NCBI RefSeq assembly: GCF_002104995.1
Contig: NW_024468251.1
Location: forward strand, 248,001 to 312,000
Reading direction: 5' to 3'
From: Linderina pennispora
Taxonomy: Eukaryota; Kickxellomycota; Kickxellomycetes; Kickxellales; Kickxellaceae
DNA length: 64,000 bases
Positions within the stretch are counted from its first letter, which is position 1. Every line of letters begins with the position of its first letter. This document shows positions 18,389 through 28,239 of this stretch, piece after piece. The notes beneath the pieces were generated by a model that did no database searches, was not told where the DNA came from, and saw nothing but the letters and a program-made list of their open reading frames with translations. A program made the position numbers and the translations under genes.

Positions 18389-19297
18389 ATGCCCTTCAAC
18401 GGCGACGTCGCTCTTCAGGCCAACGAGCTGACTCATCGCGCAGACGACAACGACCGGGTCCAGTACCAGCTGTGGTTTCCGTTTGCCAAGCACCCGACCT
18501 GGCAGCTGGTCCCTATTGCTGGCAACATCATGGTGTTTATCGACACCCTGCGGTTTGTGCATGCTGTGAATAGCCTGTTTGTGATCCCTGGTTCTGAGAT
18601 CCTCCTGGTCTACCTCAAAATCACAAGCATACTGTTTCTCGGTATGATCCCTTGCGTCGGATTCTTGTTAACACTTACACTGAAGCCATGCCTCTGCTAC
18701 ATGAGGATCGCTACAGCGTGTCTGCCGACCTACGGCCTGCGTGTCCCACCGACGCCATTCCTTAATGTGGTGGACATGTTTTCACCATGCAACCCTATCC
18801 ACAATAATCCTGCTACTCAGAGTAGCCAACTGAGCAAGCAGTCTGATATGACTGTCATTGATGTGGACGGCGCACGGCCGCAGTACTTTTCGCCGCTTGT
18901 TTTGTTGCCCAAGGACAACGTGCAGGCATGGATGGATTCTGCTCTGCGTGACGAGCGTAGCCCTTATAGTCGTGTATCACTGTCGCACTCTGTCGACCAC
19001 CCAGCATGCGTCATGTATGCAGTGAGGCCAACAGATGTCAACCGCGAGTCGGTGCGTACCCGGTGCATGCGCTCAAACATGGTATACCCTAACAAGCTAA
19101 AGAGTTCGAGCTGCACAAATCTTGATACCAAGTCGAAGAAGATAGCCAAGGGCAAGCACATGAGTCTAACTATAGACAGGCGCAGGTCGCTCAAGCTCCT
19201 GTTCCCCCTTGAGAAACAGAGTGCCAGCGTTGGCAAGGAGTGCGCAATAAAGAATCTCAAGGGGCTGACCGTTGATGTCCTAAAAGCCGCTGCATAG
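18389..19297 (+). CDS. DUF4112-like membrane protein 3 (302 aa)
   Basis: An intact frame starting MPFNGDVALQANELTHRA. LVPIAGNIMVFIDTLRF parallels IQCIPIIGNLVVFGLSMRF of protein 1, and ILFLGMIPCVGFLLTLTLKP parallels VFVLGFIPFVGVWATFKLRP. These matches make the two paralogues beyond doubt. The C-terminal half is hydrophilic and basic (KSKKIAKGKHMSLTIDRRR). Probably an integral membrane protein with a cytosolic tail; function unknown. Confidence 0.75.
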   Translation: MPFNGDVALQANELTHRADDNDRVQYQLWFPFAKHPTWQLVPIAGNIMVFIDTLRFVHAVNSLFVIPGSEILLVYLKITSILFLGMIPCVGFLLTLTLKPCLCYMRIATACLPTYGLRVPPTPFLNVVDMFSPCNPIHNNPATQSSQLSKQSDMTVIDVDGARPQYFSPLVLLPKDNVQAWMDSALRDERSPYSRVSLSHSVDHPACVMYAVRPTDVNRESVRTRCMRSNMVYPNKLKSSSCTNLDTKSKKIAKGKHMSLTIDRRRSLKLLFPLEKQSASVGKECAIKNLKGLTVDVLKAAA

Positions 19298-19933
19298 GAT
19301 GCATGCTCTCTTTGATGCTCTTTGGATTCTGTCAATATATTCAATAGCTTCTAATCATACAATGCAAGAATGTCTGCCCTTGCCTTGTACTTTTTTGCTT
19401 CCCAGACTGGAGGAAACAACTGCCTTTTGGATTCTGCTAGATAATGGCACTGCACACAGCTGCAGCACATCGCCAACCTGTCCCCCAATAAATGCCTAAA
19501 ATCCGAGCTGAGGGGAACATCAGGTCAGGTCAGGTCAGGTCACTGCGCAGTACCAGATCCTCGAGTTGTCAGGTGGCTTGCAACACACTATCACCTGCCT
19601 AAAAAAGGACTCTTTAGGCACGAGAGGGTAATCCACGGGACGGTAATACAGGGGACTGAGATCGTGGATGCGATGGTGCGTAGCTACATGGGAAGCTCCG
19701 CACAGCGCGGAATATCCGAGTTGCAGAAAGAGCGCCTGCTGTAGCAAATGAACGCAAAAACGCCACGGCATGGATCTGCGTTCCCGGTTCCTAAATCGCG
19801 GCGGCCGCGTACGTCAGCGCCCCTGCCGGCCGAGGACAATAAATGGGTGCAGCTGCTGATTCTTCGACCTGTGCCCTTTGTTCTCTATTCTCGCAGCTTT
19901 ATCCTACACTAACTGGCACCCCTAGGAAGCGCA
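19298..19933. other. Intergenic with a short AGGTC tandem run
   Basis: Contains four-plus tandem AGGTC units (CAGGTCAGGTCAGGTCAGGTCAC, about 19520-19541). Nothing else recognised; it includes the promoter of the next gene. Confidence 0.55.
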
Positions 19934-20484
19934 ATGGACACTGATGCTAGCCCCGCCCTCTCATACAATGACCTCTACGAACTGATCGTGAAGTTCAGAA
20001 CGGGCCACTTCCAGCGTGTAATGGAGCTGGGAAATCAGGAGAAACTTAACGAGAGAAAGGCAGCAGACATCGAACGCAAGAGGAGGGCCATAAAGGAGGA
20101 TTCGGTGGGCAAGTCGCAGGATGAGATCGCAAAGCTAATGGGTAGGTTGCTACGGAGATAAAGAGCGATGCCACAAGCATCGTAATGCGTCCGCTTGGTA
20201 GCACATCTTGTATGTAACAGCAGCTGGCAGTGACTGACATATACAGCATGGAATGATGCACCTTGGATACTGTAGACGCTGCTGAGAAGGATGTAGAGCA
20301 GATGAGCTCGATGCAGGACTGGTCAGTTTCACATGGGCTCAAGAAGGCCGACAAGATTATTGAGGATACTCTGAAGGAGCTCATAGAGCACGCTGACCAG
20401 TTCCCTGAGAAGCTACTCAAAATTATCCCTGACCCCTACCAAAAAACCGTACGTGAGCACGCAGCCAAGACTAGCAAGCAATAA
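19934..20484 (+). CDS. Small two-exon coiled-coil-like protein (138 aa)
   Basis: Exon 1 is 19934-20141 and exon 2 is 20276-20484, joined across a 134 bp intron with GTAGGT donor and TGTAG acceptor in phase 1. Without splicing the first frame ends just past the donor (MGRLLRR stop) and the second lacks an ATG; splicing gives one 138-residue protein. It is charged and helical (NERKAADIERKRRAI; KKADKIIEDTLKELIEHA) with heptad-like leucines. There is no signal peptide or membrane segment. I do not recognise the family; the splice joint fits well and is the main support for a real gene. Confidence 0.65.
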
Positions 20485-21480
20485 AAGAACATGCCTATTT
20501 GTGGAACAGCAGGCATCAAGTAAATGAAGTAGGCTAGATAGTCTCATCTTGCTGCCATAGTTTTGACTTACCCGAGGTGTGCCAACAAAGCACTAGCAAT
20601 GGTAGAGCATAGGATTTTGTCATAAAAATGACCGAGTAAATGTGCTGTGAACTGAATCCAACCACTACACGCTGGAGCATCAACAGCAATAGCACTATGC
20701 TGCATCCTCTAGCACATGGACAGCATTTGTACTATGTGCGTTTACTAAAGTAAACAGGCGTTATACGCGGCGTTTTAGAATACGACATGAGAAATGCTAA
20801 GCAGCTAAACCGATAAAAGAAAAGAAAGAGAAGAGAGTTCTTCAGAGAACTGCTTAGCATTACATAGTCAGGTGAGTCGCCAAGGCAGGATTTTCCTAAC
20901 ACAGCGACTTACCAATATAGGACTGGCCATATAGTCCATCGACTGGCGTCCAGCAGATCCGAAACCCCTAGGCACATACCCTCCACAGGAGAATAAGCGC
21001 TGGTGGAAGCAGTGGCCGCTTCAGCCACCACGACATGCGCCGAGAGCTGACTGATACCGATCAATGGCATGAGTGGTGAACTTGAATAACCTCCAGGAAA
21101 CCGTCCTTAGCGAGACCAGAATGGAACCGCGATATGCTGGGGAATATTCTAAACATTACCGAAAAGCTGTATTCTTAAGCTGGTCTCCAGTTTTGCTCAC
21201 ATTAGAACCTCAATGTAACCATGTATCAACCCGTGCCCGCGTATCTTTGTTTTACTCCCCCCACCTCCCATGTGGATGATGTGAAAACCTGGCCCAAATA
21301 ACTGAGAGGGAGAAAGCCAGCCTGCCAAAGGCTCGGTCCGAAACCTTCACACCTCTAGCGGCTATGACCTGTTGCCAATAAACGAACAATATATTTGCCC
21401 TGTATATGTTATCCTGCCCATCCGGCAGCACCATTCCTTGCATCTTTCAAATAGCTGTGCATCTCTGAAGGTAAAAAACA
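20485..21480. other. Intergenic, about 1 kb, no gene seen
   Basis: No convincing coding sequence, RNA gene or repeat seen. Confidence 0.5.
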
Positions 21481-21739
21481 ATGCGCAGCTCAGCTATCAT
21501 CCTCTCTCTTGTTGGACTCGCCCTAGGGCAAGAATCAGTTCTGCGTCAAGAACGGCGACGGCAACTACGTGTTCCAGGGATCGTGCTCACGGTTCTACTC
21601 GTGCGCCAACGGATTCGGGTGGCTGCAGGACTGCCCAGGCGACCTGCTGTTCGACACGGAGTTAATGGAGTGCGTGTGGCACGAAAAGGTGCAGTGTGGC
21701 GACCGGCCTGTTGAGGCGCGTGGATCTTCGGACAACTGA
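21481..21739 (+). CDS. Secreted CBM14 (peritrophin-A type) chitin-binding protein
   Basis: A signal peptide, MRSSAIILSLVGLALG, is followed in another frame by a single CBM14 domain: QFCVKNGDGNYVF, CSRFYSCANGFGWLQDCP, LLFDTELMECVWHEKVQC. All six cysteines of the domain can be counted. The two parts join if one base of GGGCAAGAATCAG (about 21532) is an extra base, giving a protein of about 85 residues. CBM14 binds chitin through aromatic residues. It is common in arthropods and in some early-diverging fungi, where such proteins may coat or shield chitin. The single base offset looks like an assembly error. Confidence 0.75.
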
Positions 21740-21888
21740 ACAATAAGCAGGAATAGGTGTCGGCAGCAGCACTGGAGATAAGGCAGCAGAAAGCGGTCTC
21801 GCTGACGGATATTGCTTTCTTATTTCTTTTGTTGAAGGTGAATTCGACTTTACCCCTCATTTTCGCAACCTTTTTCTTCTCTCTCCAA

Positions 21889-22365
21889 ATGGCCGGGTCG
21901 ACAGTGAAGACAGTCGTGGCGCTCATTGCCCTCTACTACAGCTATAAGGCCGTGTGCTATCTCTGGACAAAGGACACCAAGAACCAGTCGCGCAGGCGTG
22001 CGCCCCTGCCGTACCGCAAATACACGAAGCGCGAATTGTCGCAATTCACGGGCGAAAACAACACGCCGGTTCTTATCGGCCTCGCCGGAAAGGTGTATGA
22101 CGTATCGGCCGGCCGCGGGTTCTATGGCCCAGGCGGTCCCTACAATCTGTTTGCGGGCCGTGATGCGTCGCGGCTGCTGGCAACGCAGTCGTTTGATGAG
22201 GGCATCACAGAGGAGGAGCTCGATGCCCCGATTGACAAGCTGGAGGGGCTGACGGAGGATGATCTAGAGCAGATGGACGCGTATATAGGCCTTTTCAATG
22301 TCAAGTATCTGTGTGTGGGTGAGCTGGTTGAGCCCACCGCAGCGGACCTGGCAGTCAAAGAGTAG
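21889..22365 (+). CDS. DAP1: Dap1/PGRMC1-type membrane haem protein (158 aa)
   Basis: Start chosen at the ATG at 21889, which begins MAGSTVKTVVALIALYYSYK, an N-terminal membrane anchor. The remainder is a cytochrome b5-like MAPR domain: YTKRELSQFTGENNTPVLIG, GKVYDVSAGRGFYGPGGPY and FAGRDASRLLA. The family binds haem through a tyrosine in this FYGPGGPY region and supports ER P450s, notably Erg11 in sterol synthesis. Its length matches the family. An intact P450 lies about 10 kb upstream, but that spacing gives no reason to link them. Confidence 0.92.
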   Translation: MAGSTVKTVVALIALYYSYKAVCYLWTKDTKNQSRRRAPLPYRKYTKRELSQFTGENNTPVLIGLAGKVYDVSAGRGFYGPGGPYNLFAGRDASRLLATQSFDEGITEEELDAPIDKLEGLTEDDLEQMDAYIGLFNVKYLCVGELVEPTAADLAVKE

Positions 22366-23532
22366 TGAAAGCGTGGAAAACTGGATTTATTTAATACGAG
22401 CTTTTTTTTTCTACAAATGAACAGGATACGCAGCATTGCATATGTGGGAGACATGGCCTGTTGCAGACCATATAGGCATAATTAGGGCTATCCAAGCAAT
22501 GGTATTTAGTGCAGCAGGCTGCTGACACGCACCATGGCCTGTTCGGAGCGCTGTGCAGGTCTCAGTGACATGGATACCAAGTTTGCGGGGCGCCAGCTCC
22601 TTTGCACAATCATCAAAATACTTGAGCTGCGAGCTATGGATGTGTCCTTGGCCCAACACCCTCCTGTTGCTCTCCACAAATTGGAGCAATTTGTGGATCA
22701 GGTCCTCCATGTGCAGCACTCATGACACATTATACAAGTAAACATTCAAACGCATATCATGGCCTACAGCCAAAATGACACCTGCTGACTGGCATATTAC
22801 CGTGGCTGTCCAAGTACCTTGCCATCCATATGTAAAATGTCCGCTTCGTAGTTGGCTGGTGGAGGAAGGTCCGTCCAATGTGTAGTATCCCTTAGACACC
22901 GTGCGCCCGCGCACCACCCTTGGATATTCCACCGGCTCTGAGATCCGGCTTGTCGAGATCAGGATTGGATATCGGCTGCCACGACTTGAAAAAGAAAAGA
23001 GTGAGATCGGGTAGAGGCAAAGCTATTGAAGGTGTTGCAAAGGACAGTGCCATTTAAAATCGAACTGAACCTCTCACACCATACACAGATGCCTAGCCAA
23101 AAACGCACAAAAAGCACGCATACCACTTCTATCCGCAGGGGAATTAGACTTGTAGCACCGACGTATATGGAAGGAATGAATCCGATATAACTACATCAAC
23201 CAGGGTCCAGATGGCTGAATTCCTAATGCCCTGTGATTTGCGCTTCCTAGCTCATACCATTCGCGCTTTGCTTTATGTGTGCAGTATCTTTTTTGCCAGT
23301 AGATGCTGCGGATTTCGTGGGTCGATGTGTGGACAATATATTTAACCCTTGTGCCAGGAGGTACCCACATCTTGGTGCAGAGCTAGGCAAGCGAAATAGC
23401 AAAAATCGAGCTTATTCCAATAAACAGCATTAGTCCCAGATTACAAGAGCAGAATACAAATCTACAAGGCTGCTCGTACAGCGATTACAAAAATTTTACG
23501 AAAGTGGGTGTGGTCAGATTGCCTGCTATTGC
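22366..23532. other. Intergenic, no gene seen
   Basis: Only short, unsupported frames; no domain, repeat or RNA gene recognised. Confidence 0.5.
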
Positions 23533-24011
23533 CTAGCGCAGCATATCTGCAACGCGCTGGATCGCCACTTCGGGGTCCTCACGGGAGTACTTGTAAGCAA
23601 CACAGCTCTTGCTTGCGAAATGCTCATCAGGTTCTCTCCTTTAAGGTCGTTGCGGAACGCAGGAAGCACCGAGTCGTCCGAAAGCCTCAGCGTACCTGCT
23701 TGGATCCGCAGATAGACGTTCCAGTGAAAGTCGAGCTCACGCTCACGCATCCGACAGTACTCATAATCGTCCATGAGCGCATACCGTGCCTGGCGCACAG
23801 CAGCCAGGACGGCGTCGCTGACAGGAGCATCGCCGCACTTGGATCTCCAGCGCATTGTCCAGGCTAGGAACGTGGTTGCATATCCCGGAGGCGGGGGGCT
23901 TCCGTCGAGGGTGAAGAATTTGGTGTGGCCTTGGGCGTGCTTGCGCGCCATCGGGTGGTTGGAGTTCACATAATCCTTGTCGTCAAGGTACTGCGAGATA
24001 TCGAAGGTCAT
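23533..24011 (-). CDS. Conserved-looking hypothetical protein (~158 aa, one frame change)
   Basis: Starts MTFDISQYLDDKDYVNSNHP and runs through FFTLDGSPPPPGYATTFLAW and YEYCRMRERELDFHWNVYLR. A frame change near 23630 is inferred because the other frame continues with EHFASKSCVAYKYSREDPEV and ends in VADMLR at a stop (23533). Adding one G (CTGATG-GAG) would join the halves. It is soluble and mildly acidic, with no signal peptide or membrane segment. I do not recognise the family. Confidence 0.55.
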
Positions 24012-24246
24012 GGCTGGTGAAAGATACAATAAAGCCAGGTCGAGTGAAGATAAGGAGGCAATCAGATAGCTGGGAGAGGGCTGCGCATTTATAACCGACC
24101 TTCGATAACACATCGCGCACACACACATCCACCAAGCCACATACGTTAGGGATTGACATGTTCCAACATGTAAGAGGGGAGAAACCATGAATTTTCTTCG
24201 CAACTCTCGAGCATGGGCAAGAAAAAGCAATAAAGGACAGTCTAGT

Positions 24247-26955
24247 TTACTTTTTGAACGACATGGAGCGGTTTCCGGAGTTGGTGTTAACACGCGTCTT
24301 GTTCGGTCGCTTCGCCAAATCCCTCGACAAGGCCATCTCGCTGTAGGGGTCAAAGCCGCCCTTGCCCTTCGCGGCCTTGCGGTCACGCGCCTTTGCGTTC
24401 CTCTTCGCCTTCTTTGATCCGCCCTCGACATTTACGGTTGACTGGCCGATAACATCAGCAGTGCCGGACCTTGTCGTAGTCGAATGGCTTGACTGCGGAC
24501 ATGTCCACGTGCTTGCGCGAGCGGCTCTTGCGGGGACGCTTGGCGACTGGTGCAGAATCCTTATCGCTGTCGTCGCTGTCGTCGATGTCGCCCAGGGCGA
24601 TGGTTGGCAGATCCAGGGCGGTTTTGTCGGCCTGCGGAGGGGTGGAAGGTGGGCTGGCGTTGCTGCGCCTCAGGCTTGTACTTGGCGTACGGTCTCGGAG
24701 AGCACCACCGGGCCAGTGGGCTGCGGCTTAGGCTTGGCGAATCTCCTCCACAGCGGGCTCCTCGTCGACATCCATGTCTTGGCTGCCAACAAGCACCTGG
24801 TCGGGCACAGCAACGGCCAGCACCAGCGTGGAGCGGATCTCCTGGGCCCTGGCAGCCTCCGGCGTGACCGGTAGCCCCGCCTTGGCCATGCCAGGCATGA
24901 CCGAAGCGCCGAACAGCGCGGACTCGGCAGCCACCATATCGCCGATGCTTGCCAGCAATTCGCCCACTGAGCACGTCGTCCTCGACCCTGGGCACTTGGT
25001 CCATAGTCTGGTCGCCATCCGCGTCGGCATCGTGGTCCTCGAACCGCGTGTGCGCAGGACGCACGCCAACGGCCTCCTCTTCGGCCTGCTTGATCAGCTC
25101 ATGCATGTCACCAAGCCGAGCCTCGGTGGTGCGCTTGGCCTGGACGATGAGCCGGACGATCTCGGCACCCTCCAGGCGGACAAGCGTCGGCGCCGGGGTG
25201 CATGTGGCCAGCAGTGACGGCACGTCCTCGGGCATGGCGTTGGAGATGGCGTACAGCATGTGGTTGGGCAGGACGTAGCCGGTCGATTCGTCCTCTTCAC
25301 GTGCCTTGGCGTCGCGCCATTGGTGCAGCACGCGGAACACTGCCAGCTGCACCGTGTCGAACGGGTGCTTCCACTTGCGCAGCAAATTGGCCCAGCCGCC
25401 CGCACCCAGCCCGTACTCGGCATCGTACCCGTCCTTCTGGTACACGCGCAGCGAAGTCTCAGCCGACTTCTCCAGCGCCACACTCATCAGCTGTGTGGGC
25501 TCGGAGATCAGGATTGTGCCAGAGTTCTTCTCGGACTGGCGCACATATGGATTGGCAATCTCATGGCCCAGCGATTCGCTGCCGCGCTCAAGCAGCGCGT
25601 CGCGCATGCGGTCGAAAACGTACAGGAGGAAGTGGGTATCGGCGCGCGCATAGTGCATCATCTCCTTGGACAGCGGGCGGATGCGCCAGTCGGCCATCTG
25701 GTACTTTTTGTCGGCATGGAAGTCGCAGTACGTGGCCAGCAGGTACTTGAGCGAGTGCTCGGGCATGGCCAGCATCTTGGACGCATGGTACGTGTCGAAC
25801 AAACCCACAATGTACACGCCAAAGTCGCGCTGCAGCCACAGGATGTCGCTGGCGGCTCCGTGGAACACCTTGACTTTGGTTGGGTCCGTCGTGACCTCGT
25901 TGAGGATCTGCAGCTCACTGCGCAGTGCAATCGCATCCACCACGTAGTCGCGGGAACGCGAGCTGATCTGCACCAGACACGTGAACCCCTTGGAACGACC
26001 GGTAGCTATGGTGCTCCAGATCAATAGCGATCTCCCCCGCCGTCTTCAAGTGCTCGACCATCTCCACCAGCTGCTGCGGCGTATCGACAAACACAAACGG
26101 CGTCTCATCCCAGCTACGCGGCTCCTGCGCCTCCTGCTGCTCGAACAGCTGGCGCGGGTAGTTGATATGGGAGATCTCGTACTCGTACGGGTGCGGCAAG
26201 GCCACTGCATTCTCTTCGGCTGTGCTCATGGCTCTGGCCAGCTCCTCCGCATTGAGCGCGACATTCATGGCCACCTTGGGTGTCGCTGCTGCCGACTCTC
26301 CCGGAGACGTCGGTCGCGAGATACCCATGGCCTCCAGGTGCGACCCCAGCGGCGTCCCGACCACATCGGCTCCGGGCAATCCATAGTCCAGCGGGACGCG
26401 TGCATGCGGCTTGGAGCGGATTTTCCACACAAACGGCGTGCTGGCCGAGTTGTCGGGCTTGTCGGCAAAGTTGATCTGTGGCCGTGGCACATTGCGCGCA
26501 TGCACCACATCCACCTCCGTCCGCCGCCGATCCGATGTCGCCACCGCTGCAATCATCGGCGTGCTCTGCGCTCCTACCGAACTGCGGAACCCGTGCGCGG
26601 GCGTCCGCAGAACCTCATCTAGCCCCACATCGATCTTCTCCAACAGTGTGTCGACTGTGTCCACCACCGAGCGGAACCCCGGTCCCATCTCCCACCCCTT
26701 CTCGCCCTTGACTGCGATGTCCTCGATGTTCTGGATCCGGGAGCTGCCAGTGGGCGCCCAGAGCGCATTCGCCAGGCTGAGTGTGCGCTGCGAGATATTG
26801 GCAATTTTTGCGTCCAGCTGTTCGTCCAGCGCGCGGTGGAAGTCCACGTCGTCTGGCAGTCGCCGCGCTGCCTTTGTGGCCTTGGCCAGCGAGTCGAACG
26901 CTGCCTTGATGCCTGCGTCAAAGTCCTGCGCAAAGTCGGGTGTTTGCTGAGACAT
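24247..26955 (-). CDS. RRP6: Exosome 3'-5' exoribonuclease RRP6/EXOSC10 (several frame changes)
   Basis: The gene reads MSQQTPDFAQDFDAG at the start and ends in NTNSGNRSMSFKK. An N-terminal PMC2NT-like region (about residues 10-130) binds the Rrp47 cofactor in the family. The DEDD exonuclease follows: IAIDLEHHSYRSF (Exo I), VFHGAASDILWLQRDF (Exo II) and YARADTHFLLY (Exo III). An HRDC domain (AVFRVLHQWRDAKAREEDES, YAISNAMPEDVPSLL) and a charged C-terminal tail complete it. Rrp6 is the nuclear exosome subunit that trims and degrades rRNA, snoRNA and aberrant transcripts. Frame changes occur near 25995 (an extra G in a GGGG run at the Exo I motif), near 24960 and near 24720. Conservation resumes after each, so I treat them as sequence errors. 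Confidence 0.9.
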
Positions 26956-27372
26956 GTTAATTCAAATAGGGAAGGTAGATATGAAAATAATAGAACAGCA
27001 AAAAGGCGCCTGCTGTTGAAATAGAAGCGAAAGGGGAGCGCAGCTCAGCCAACTCGGCCTGCGGCCCTTAATGCACAGGGAAAAAAATTCACGGGCTAAA
27101 TCCAGGGCTATAATCAGATCCCATATACCTTGATCAGCATGGTGTTGGTTAGAAGCGTGATAGGTGATTAAATGATCACAGTCGACATCTGAAACTGATG
27201 TCTAAAACGTAGGCGGATGAGGAGGGCACGCAGACATGCATAGCAAGGGCTGCTCGGCCTGCCACATCCATTGCCTACTGGCACTAGCTGTTCAGTCCCA
27301 CATATGGAGGATATGTCGGCAATAATACCGGGTTTACGAATAGCTTGTTCGAAAAAGGTGTATTCATAGCAT
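26956..27372. other. Intergenic, no gene seen
   Basis: Short spacer between two minus-strand genes; presumably holds the RRP6 promoter. Confidence 0.5.
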
Positions 27373-28239
27373 TTAGCTGGATGGCGACAGTGCTGACTGT
27401 AACCGGTCGATCAGTGCCCGGATCTTGCTCTTGTGGATGATCAGACAGCGCCGGGCTGGCGCAACACCCGTCTCTGCAAACGAATTCCGAGACTCTGACA
27501 CGCGCTTTGACCGGGAGAACTTGTAGTCAAACTTTACCTGCGCGAACTCCTCAATAAACTCGTCTTCCGCATGCAGATATGCGTCAATCAGGCTCTCCTT
27601 ATCCTTCGGCCGCCGCGACGACGACCCGTCTTCATCCTCGACCGCCGCTGTGTCCTTGTATGTGGGAGCCAAGAGTAGATAGTAGTCGAAAGTTGTACGG
27701 CTCCTTGTCCTCAATGGCCCACTCGAGCTCCTCCATCAACATGGCCAGCATTGGCGCCACAACCTGCGGCGGCATATTGACCACGCGCTCGTTGAGCAAT
27801 AGTCCAACATCGCCGGAGCCATCAAGCACATCGAGCAAATCGCCGCCCTTACCCGCCTTCTCTGCCTTCTTGAGCAGGTACTCGCGGATCTGCTTGATCA
27901 CCTGCTTGTCCTTGTGCACGTCCATGTTGAGCACCGTCATGAATGCATACGGGTCGTCGTCCCCCTTCCACCTTGACCGTCGATCCGATCGTGTTTTGCT
28001 CCAGGATCAGATCCACGAGTTCGCTGATGTTGAAGTCCTCGTTGTCGTCGCCGAACGACGAAATCAGTAGGCGCTTTCATCGCATGGAAGTCGATTGGCT
28101 TTGGGTCAAAGAACTCAAAGTCCACGTCCACCAGGTCCTTCTCAAAGTCACTCTCCGGGCCGCTGCTGGCTCCGCTGTCGCTGTTCTCAATGTCCCTGGT
28201 TGACGCCTCATCGTCAGAGTGCTGCCGTTTTCTTCCCAT
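27373..28239 (-). CDS. BCP1: BCP1/BCCIP family protein (three +1 frame changes)
   Basis: Begins MGRKRQHSDDEASTRD, followed by an acidic stretch and the family segment DVDFEFFDPKPIDFHAMK, then LLISSFGDDNEDFNISELVD, MTVLNMDVHKDKQVIKQIRE and ERVVNMPPQVVAPML. The C-terminus has EFAQVKFDYKFSRSKR and RCLIIHKSKI. Bcp1 is a nuclear chaperone needed for ribosomal protein Rpl23 handling and for Mss4 export; BCCIP is the animal homologue. Single extra bases near 28070, 27965 and 27700 break the frame. Because 3 x +1 restores the total length to a multiple of three, the ends are in register. Confidence 0.88.

Noticed and set aside
26114-26622. Several long frames on the plus strand inside RRP6
   Set aside because: Shadows of the GC-rich RRP6 coding strand; no protein features.
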